A stretch of 35,397 nt of DNA from Lachnospiraceae bacterium UBA7729. GTDB lineage: Bacteria > Bacillota > Clostridia > Lachnospirales > Lachnospiraceae. Position 1 is the stretch's first letter, and each line of letters opens with the position of its first letter. Where the stretch lies: the NCBI GenBank assembly GCA_002482005.1, contig DLFD01000086.1, positions 9,409 to 44,805 of the forward strand, read 5' to 3'. This document shows positions 30,242-35,397 of the stretch, one piece after another. The notes under the pieces are model-generated. The model did not search any database. It worked only from the letters and a program-made list of their open reading frames with translations, and was not told the origin of the DNA. The position numbers were made by a program, and so were the translations under genes.

Positions 30242-32746
30242 ATGGAAACAGCACATAACAATCGTTATACGCCGGCTGCACAGGCAGCACTGAAGGAAGC
30301 CGGCAGGCAGGCCGAGAAGTATCACGTCGGAAGCGTCGGTACGGAACATATCCTGCTCGGGCTTCTTTCGGAGACGGAGGGGACTGCGGCAGTAGTCCTC
30401 AAAGACCACGGCGTGACCATGGACGGGCTGACGGCTATCGTTGACAGGCTGATCGGTCAGGGGAGTTCTGAGAAGACAGACAAAAGCGCCTTCACTCCCC
30501 GGGCAGCGGAGGTACTCCGTGCTGCCGGCGCGCAGGCAAAGTATTTTTATTCTTCCGATGTGGGTACAGAGCACATCCTGCTTGCCATGATGCGCGACAT
30601 CGACTGCAATGCAGCCAAACTGCTCCACACGATGAAGACCGATTTTCAGGAGATGTACCAGCGGATCCTGGACATCATCGGTGTCCCGGATGAGATGGCA
30701 GCCGACTACATGAATTCTGTGCTCCAGTCTGCCCAGGGACAGGGCGGAGCAACTCCGACACTGGACCAGTTTTCCAGAGATCTCACGGAGGAAGTGAGGG
30801 TCGGGAAGATCGATCCCGTGATCGGAAGGGAGAAGGAGACGGAACGGATCTGCAGGATCCTCTGCAGAAAGACCAAGAATAATCCCTGCCTGATCGGAGA
30901 GCCGGGTGTCGGCAAGACGGCGATCGTGGAAGGGCTGGCCCAGAAGATCGTGCGCGGAGACGTTCCGGAGCCGCTGAAGGGCAGGAGACTGGTAGTGCTT
31001 GATATCGCCGGCATGGTTGCCGGGGCAAAGTTCCGCGGCGACTTCGAGGAAAGGATCAAGGGAGCCCTTCAGGAGGCAGCGGACAGCAGCGATGTTCTGC
31101 TGTTCATCGATGAGATCCATACTATCATCGGAGCAGGCAGCTCGGAAGGCGCTCTGGACGCGGCCAATATCATGAAGCCGATGCTGTCCAGAGGCGAGAT
31201 CCAGGTCATCGGCGCTACTACGGTGGATGAATACCGGAAGCATATCGAGAAGGATGCCGCGCTGGAGAGGAGATTTCAGTCCATCCTGGTGGAAGAGCCG
31301 TCCCCGGAGCAGTGCATGGAGATCCTGAAGGGGATCCGTCCTGCTTATGAGAAGCACCATGGCGTTACCATCTCGGATGAAGCGATCGAGGCTGCTGTCA
31401 AGCTGAGCCAGAGATATATCACGGACCGTTTCCTTCCGGACAAGGCGATCGACCTTATGGATGAGGCATGTTCGAAGAGACAGCTTCTGTCCTATTATCA
31501 CAGGTCCGGTCAGACAGAGAAAGAATTCTCTGCCCTTGCCTCAAGGAGAAATGAGCTTGAGGCAGCCCTTTCTTCCGGTGACTTTGAGGGCGCCAGGGCT
31601 CTTCACGAGGAGATCGAGGCTCTCGAGCGGAAGACAAAGAAGCGTCCGGAGAATCCGGGAAGTGCCGCGAGGACGGTAACGATGGAGGATATTGCCCAGA
31701 CGGTTTCCGAATGGACGAAGATCCCGGTCACGAAGCTGACTGAGAGCGAGAGCAGAAAGCTGCTTGGGCTGGAGAAGACGCTCCATAAGCGGATCGTTGG
31801 TCAGAACGAGGCGATCGAGGCGGTCAGCCGGGCGGTCCGCAGAGGAAGAGCAGGACTGCGGGACCCGAACAGGCCGGTTGGAACATTTCTTTTCCTGGGA
31901 CCGACCGGAGTCGGGAAGACGGAGCTTTCGAAAGCGCTTGCGGAAGCAGTGTTCGGATCTGAGAAGAACATCATCCGCGTCGATATGTCGGAGTATATGG
32001 AGAAATTCGATGTCTCGAAGATGATCGGGTCTCCGCCAGGATATGTCGGCTATGATGAAGGAGGACAGCTTTCCGAGCGTGTACGCAGACATCCTTATTC
32101 GGTCGTCCTGTTCGATGAGATCGAGAAGGCCCATCCGGATATCTTCAACGTGCTTCTCCAGGTGCTGGATGAGGGACATATCACCGATTCACAGGGAAGA
32201 AAAGTTGACTTCAAGAGTACGATCATCATCATGACTTCCAACGCGGGAGCTCAGCAGATCATCTCTCCGAAGAAGCTCGGATTCGGCGCCGGGAGCGACG
32301 CGAAGGCCGATTATGAGGCGATGAAGAGTTCCGTGATGGGGGAGGTGAACCGGATCTTCCGCCCGGAATTCCTGAACAGGATCGATGACACTATCGTCTT
32401 CCATCCGCTTGAGAAGCCGGAGATCCGCCAGATCGCGGACCTGATCATCGATAAGCTGATCCGCCGGGCAAAGAGCCAGATCGGTGTGGACCTGAAGGTC
32501 CGTCCGGCAGTCCGCGATCACATCGCTGAGAAGGGCTTTGATCCCAAGTTCGGTGCAAGACCTCTGAAGAGGGCGGTCCAGGCTGAGATCGAAGATGAGC
32601 TGTCCGAAGAGCTTCTGCAGGGAAGGGTAAAGAGAAACACAACCGTCATCTGCAGTATGAAGGACGGAAAGATCGTTTTCAAAGAGGTGAAGGCAAAAAA
32701 GGCTGATACGGACGGTCCGGGTAAGCCGGTGAAGCAGAAGGATTGA
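30242..32746 (+). CDS. clpC: ATP-dependent Clp protease ATP-binding subunit
   Basis: This AAA+ unfoldase partners ClpP in protein quality control. An N-domain with two Clp_N repeats spans residues ~1-155. The first AAA+ module has Walker A GEPGVGKT (219-226) and Walker B LLFIDEIH (287-293). A middle coiled coil with a UVR-like segment follows at about 420-468 (ELEAALSSGDFEGARALHEE). The second AAA+ module has Walker A GPTGVGKT (553-560) and LFDEIEKAH. The ClpP-docking loop is KKLGFG (LGF at 679-681). The short middle domain and UVR-like region favour ClpC over ClpB. At 834 aa it is slightly longer than usual. ctsR, mcsA and mcsB, the usual operon partners in Bacilli, are absent, and I see no CtsR box. 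AGGAG is only 3 bases before the ATG, a tight spacing. Confidence 0.95.
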   Translation: METAHNNRYTPAAQAALKEAGRQAEKYHVGSVGTEHILLGLLSETEGTAAVVLKDHGVTMDGLTAIVDRLIGQGSSEKTDKSAFTPRAAEVLRAAGAQAKYFYSSDVGTEHILLAMMRDIDCNAAKLLHTMKTDFQEMYQRILDIIGVPDEMAADYMNSVLQSAQGQGGATPTLDQFSRDLTEEVRVGKIDPVIGREKETERICRILCRKTKNNPCLIGEPGVGKTAIVEGLAQKIVRGDVPEPLKGRRLVVLDIAGMVAGAKFRGDFEERIKGALQEAADSSDVLLFIDEIHTIIGAGSSEGALDAANIMKPMLSRGEIQVIGATTVDEYRKHIEKDAALERRFQSILVEEPSPEQCMEILKGIRPAYEKHHGVTISDEAIEAAVKLSQRYITDRFLPDKAIDLMDEACSKRQLLSYYHRSGQTEKEFSALASRRNELEAALSSGDFEGARALHEEIEALERKTKKRPENPGSAARTVTMEDIAQTVSEWTKIPVTKLTESESRKLLGLEKTLHKRIVGQNEAIEAVSRAVRRGRAGLRDPNRPVGTFLFLGPTGVGKTELSKALAEAVFGSEKNIIRVDMSEYMEKFDVSKMIGSPPGYVGYDEGGQLSERVRRHPYSVVLFDEIEKAHPDIFNVLLQVLDEGHITDSQGRKVDFKSTIIIMTSNAGAQQIISPKKLGFGAGSDAKADYEAMKSSVMGEVNRIFRPEFLNRIDDTIVFHPLEKPEIRQIADLIIDKLIRRAKSQIGVDLKVRPAVRDHIAEKGFDPKFGARPLKRAVQAEIEDELSEELLQGRVKRNTTVICSMKDGKIVFKEVKAKKADTDGPGKPVKQKD

Positions 32747-32820
32747 TCACGTGCTCAGGTTTCCAGCTGAGGCAGGACATAAGATCCTGCCGCAGGAAGT
32801 ATATAAGAAAGGAGCCAGTT

Positions 32821-33234
32821 ATGGCAGTCGTAAAGGAACTGATCAGACCAGAGGAAGACGGAAGTCTCAGCTTTGGCAATTATGAGCTTGCGGAGAAGAC
32901 AAAAAAGAGCGACGTTGAAGTCCGCGGGGACAGCTACAAGGTAAAGACTTTCCGCGAGGTCACGAGGCTCGAATGCAATGACATGCTTGTCTATGAGTCG
33001 GAGCCGGGAACTGCGGTATCCGATTTCCGTTCGGATGAAGACGGAGTATCCTTCACGGTAGAGGGACCGGAAGATGCCCAGATCGTCCTCGGACTCGAAG
33101 ATGATGCTTCCTATCGTGTCTTCATCGATGGCGAGGACCAGGGGATCATGGAGACCGGAATGGGCGGAAAGCTTGTCCTGTCCGTTGAGCTTGGCGCTGC
33201 AGACAGCGTGAAAGTTGAAGTCAGGAAAGACTGA
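32821..33234 (+). CDS. Small conserved protein of unknown function
   Basis: This 137-aa acidic protein has no signal peptide or membrane segment. It opens MAVVKELIRPEEDGSLSFGN and ends in a beta-rich stretch (VFIDGEDQGIMETGMGGKLV, then VKVEVRKD). I recall close clostridial homologues labelled endosialidase, but nothing here shows a glycosidase active site, so I do not adopt that name. AAAGGAG supports ATG 32821 over the longer frame from 32743. A terminator hairpin follows 16 bases after the stop. Confidence 0.8.
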   Translation: MAVVKELIRPEEDGSLSFGNYELAEKTKKSDVEVRGDSYKVKTFREVTRLECNDMLVYESEPGTAVSDFRSDEDGVSFTVEGPEDAQIVLGLEDDASYRVFIDGEDQGIMETGMGGKLVLSVELGAADSVKVEVRKD

Positions 33235-33250
33235 AGAGAGTAATTCATGA

Positions 33251-33305
33251 CATAGGCGTCAGGCTGGGAGAGCAAATTCCAGTCTGACGCCTATGGAATC
33301 TTTTG
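33251..33305 (+). terminator. Hairpin terminator between the small protein gene and radA
   Basis: CATAGGCGTCAG (33251-33262) pairs perfectly with CTGACGCCTATG (33284-33295), with a further GCTGG/CCAGT inner pairing. The T-run (CTTTT) begins 5 bases past the stem, so termination may be partial. Confidence 0.75.
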
Positions 33306-33443
33306 GCTTTGGGGCGCTGCGTCAGGCCGGAAGGAAGTCCCAAAACCGGACGGAAAGAGAAGCGTCAGCCAGGAGGGACTTCTGAGTAACGATGAAGAGA
33401 GAGTGCTTAGGCGGCTGCGTCAGCAGTCAGCCCGGAGAGTTGT

Positions 33444-35030
33444 ATGGCAAAATCAAGAGATACAGCTTATTTCTGTCAGAATTGTGGATATGAGTCAGCA
33501 AAGTGGATGGGGCAGTGCCCGGCATGTCACGAGTGGAATACGTTCGTGGAGGAGCCGGTTGCGCATGCCTCATCTTCGTCTGCAGGGACGAAAAAGATCA
33601 CGGCAGGCGTTGTGAAATGGGAGTCTCTGGGAGAGAAGGGTGAAAAAACTTCAGCCTTTTCCCTTCATTCCGGCAGAGGAGCAAAGTTTCCGGAAGAAGC
33701 TTCAGGTGGTTTCGGAGATCGTGCGGCTGACACCGAGACTTTCGAAGGAGGTCAGGCCGAAGGGTACAGATATGCCGCCATGCGGCGTTCTTCCAGAAGC
33801 AAGGCACTTCCGTTGAGTCAGATCACGGCATCCGACGCGGAGCGCGTGACGTCCGGGATCGGTGAGATGGACCGCGTTCTCGGAGGAGGCATCGTTCCAG
33901 GATCTCTTGTCCTTGTCGGAGGAGATCCTGGCATCGGAAAATCAACCCTTCTTCTTCAGATGTGCCGGAATCTGACGGATCCGAAGCAGATGGCGGACCA
34001 CCCCGCGAAGGTCCTCTATGTGTCAGGCGAGGAGTCCCAGCAGCAGATCAAGCTGCGCGCCAATCGTATGGGAGAATTCTCGGACAGCCTTCTTCTGATG
34101 TGCGAGACGAATTTGAGCGACATTCAAGAGGCGATCGCCGTCCTTCAGCCTCAGGTCGTCATCATCGACTCCATCCAGACGATGTACAGCGAGACAGTTT
34201 CATCCGCACCAGGATCCGTATCCCAGGTCCGCGAGGCAACCAGCATCCTGATGCAGCTCGCGAAAGGGCTTGGAGTCACGATCTTTATCATCGGTCATGT
34301 AACCAAGGAAGGCGCAGTTGCCGGGCCACGTGTGCTGGAGCACATGGTTGATACCGTCCTCTATTTCGAGGGAGACCGCCATGCCAGCTACCGGATCCTG
34401 CATGCGGTAAAGAATCGTTTCGGATCGACCGATGAGATCGGCGTCTTCGAGATGAAGGGAAATGGGCTTCGCGAGGTTCTCAATCCCTCGGAGTTCATGC
34501 TGGAGGGACGGCCGGAAGGCGCCTCCGGATCCGTCGTTGCCTGTTCTATGGAAGGAACAAGGCCAATCCTGATCGAGGTTCAGGCTCTGACTGCCTCGAC
34601 TAATATGATGTATCCGAGGAGGACTGTTGACGGCGCAGATCTCAACAGGGTCAACCTTCTCATTGCAGTCATCGAGAGAAGACTCGGCATCTCCCTGTCC
34701 CAGTCTGATGTCTACGTGAACATAGCAGGCGGCGTGAAGATGAAGGAACCTGCCATCGACCTCGGGATCATCATCGCAATCATCTCCTCCTACAAGGATC
34801 TGGTGATCGACCCGGGTACCCTGGTCTTCGGAGAGGTTGGCCTTTCCGGCGAGATCCGTTCCGTAAGCCAGGCGCCGCTTCGCGTGAAGGAGGCTGAAAA
34901 GCTCGGTTTTCATACAGTGATCCTTCCTCAGGCATGTATCAAGAGCATCGGGAAATTGGACGGAATCAGACTGATTGGCGTGAGGACCGTGAGGGATGTG
35001 ATATCGGCGATCAGTTCCCTAGGCAGATGA
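33444..35030 (+). CDS. radA: DNA repair protein RadA (Sms)
   Basis: This RecA-like ATPase drives branch migration and D-loop extension in recombination. A C4 zinc finger is at Cys11, Cys14, Cys25 and Cys28. Walker A is GDPGIGKST (160-168), Walker B VVIIDSIQT (238-246), and the RadA-specific KNRFG is at 323-327. A Lon-protease-like C-terminal domain follows (VNIAGGVKMKEPAIDLGIII). At 528 aa it exceeds the usual ~455. The excess is a low-complexity linker of about 70 residues (about 50-118, Gly/Ser/Glu-rich) between zinc finger and ATPase. ATG 33444 follows CGGAGAG. The position downstream of clpC matches other Firmicutes; disA is not seen. Confidence 0.96.
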   Translation: MAKSRDTAYFCQNCGYESAKWMGQCPACHEWNTFVEEPVAHASSSSAGTKKITAGVVKWESLGEKGEKTSAFSLHSGRGAKFPEEASGGFGDRAADTETFEGGQAEGYRYAAMRRSSRSKALPLSQITASDAERVTSGIGEMDRVLGGGIVPGSLVLVGGDPGIGKSTLLLQMCRNLTDPKQMADHPAKVLYVSGEESQQQIKLRANRMGEFSDSLLLMCETNLSDIQEAIAVLQPQVVIIDSIQTMYSETVSSAPGSVSQVREATSILMQLAKGLGVTIFIIGHVTKEGAVAGPRVLEHMVDTVLYFEGDRHASYRILHAVKNRFGSTDEIGVFEMKGNGLREVLNPSEFMLEGRPEGASGSVVACSMEGTRPILIEVQALTASTNMMYPRRTVDGADLNRVNLLIAVIERRLGISLSQSDVYVNIAGGVKMKEPAIDLGIIIAIISSYKDLVIDPGTLVFGEVGLSGEIRSVSQAPLRVKEAEKLGFHTVILPQACIKSIGKLDGIRLIGVRTVRDVISAISSLGR

Positions 35031-35048
35031 AGCAGAAAAACAGATCAA

Positions 35049-35079
35049 AAAAGCCCTGACCGGAAAGTCAGGGTTTTTT
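35049..35079 (+). terminator. Terminator after radA
   Basis: CCCTGAC (35054-35060) pairs with GTCAGGG (35067-35073) around a 6-base loop, followed by six T. Six A lie just before the stem, so it may also serve the minus-strand gene. Confidence 0.9.
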
Positions 35080-35101
35080 GCAATTCTGTTATAAGTCTGC
35101 C

Positions 35102-35397
35102 TTACTGAATATGGTACTTTTCCATCAGCTGCATTCTGTATTCTTCATCTTTAGCAGCTCTTTTGAGGGACTCCGTATCTCCTTTTTCAAGCAGGATATC
35201 AACAAGCCTGGCCATCAGACCCTGCCCTTCCGCATTTCCTTCAGCCCGACCTTCAGCTATACCCTCTGCTCTGCCTTCTGCACGGGCGTCAACCTTCGCA
35301 ATATTAATATCCATCTGCCACATCATATACTCCCTTCTCCATTCTTTGTTCTGCCGTGCCATGACTACAGCAGAATTCAGGAATACAAAGCGGGGAT
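35102..35397 (-). CDS. C-terminal part of an Rpn/PD-(D/E)XK nuclease-like protein (5' end outside window)
   Basis: The minus-strand frame is open to the right edge, so this is the last ~98 residues of a longer protein; the ATG at 35362 is probably internal. The segment PRFVFLNSAVV then EWRREYMMWQMDINIAK matches the end of Rpn-family (transposase_31-like) nucleases. The run of RAEG-type repeats (ARAEG, RAEG, IAEG, RAEG, NAEG) before a Leu-rich end (LMARLVDILLEKGDTESLK) is also typical of that family. The nuclease core is beyond the window, so its activity cannot be judged. Rpn proteins are linked to RecA-independent recombination and are often multicopy. Confidence 0.75.
   Translation of the reverse strand, partial: PRFVFLNSAVVMARQNKEWRREYMMWQMDINIAKVDARAEGRAEGIAEGRAEGNAEGQGLMARLVDILLEKGDTESLKRAAKDEEYRMQLMEKYHIQ

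Noticed and set aside
32743..33234. Longer N-terminal version of the small conserved protein
   Set aside because: The good ribosome site (AAAGGAG) precedes ATG 32821. The added residues are Cys/Arg-rich and look like non-coding DNA.
33300..33443. Recurring GCGTCAG words upstream of radA as a further repeat array
   Set aside because: Only short words are shared and spacing is irregular, so no unit can be defined.

Overview
The window looks like chromosomal DNA from a fairly GC-rich member of the Clostridia, most likely a Lachnospiraceae-type gut anaerobe. This is inference from gene content and protein families: DUF4364, paired YkuD L,D-transpeptidases with PG_binding_4 domains, a two-domain M29 aminopeptidase, a PyrK/PyrD class 1B dihydroorotate dehydrogenase, a type-2 PyrF, and the clpC-radA neighbourhood. 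I see no phage, plasmid, integrase, IS element, CRISPR array, tRNA or rRNA. Almost everything is on the + strand. The exceptions are one DUF4364 gene (13657-14178) and an Rpn-like fragment at the right edge.

Layout. 1-6.2 kb holds the 3' part of a six-TM membrane protein, two consecutive L,D-transpeptidases and an overlapping HAD phosphatase. 6.3-11.7 kb holds an ArsR-type regulator with a long charged tail, citrate synthase, 6-phosphofructokinase, a SpoU/TrmH RNA methyltransferase and an extended SDR (epimerase-like) enzyme. 11.7-16 kb holds a secreted SH3/SleB-type cell-wall hydrolase, the convergent DUF4364 gene, and a divergent membrane-anchored polysaccharide deacetylase. 16-21.5 kb is a pyrimidine cluster, pyrC-pyrF-pyrK-pyrD-pyrE, followed by a VanZ-like gene, a small membrane protein and an M29 aminopeptidase. 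24.6-28.4 kb is a partial purine cluster, purE-purM-purN-purD, behind its own promoter. 28.4-35 kb holds a single-pass protein with a cadherin-like domain, clpC, a small conserved protein and radA.

How the genes fit together. The pyr cluster supplies four of the six UMP pathway steps (dihydroorotase, the two DHOD subunits, OPRT and OMP decarboxylase); carAB and pyrB/pyrI are not here. The pur cluster lacks purC, purF, purL, purB and purH. Cell-wall remodelling is a second theme: two L,D-transpeptidases, a SleB-type hydrolase and a deacetylase.

The most unusual feature is the density of short tandem repeats. I count eight loci in 35 kb, both intragenic and intergenic. At two loci (citrate synthase and pyrC) the 3' end of a housekeeping gene, stop codon included, has been copied downstream of itself. 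PyrC, PyrF, PyrK and RadA also carry insertions relative to family norms as I recall them. I found no clear new defence or mobile system. The best candidates for new biology are the repeat loci, the repeat array between two divergent promoters (14.2-14.5 kb), and the structured pyrE leader and pyrE/vanZ junction.
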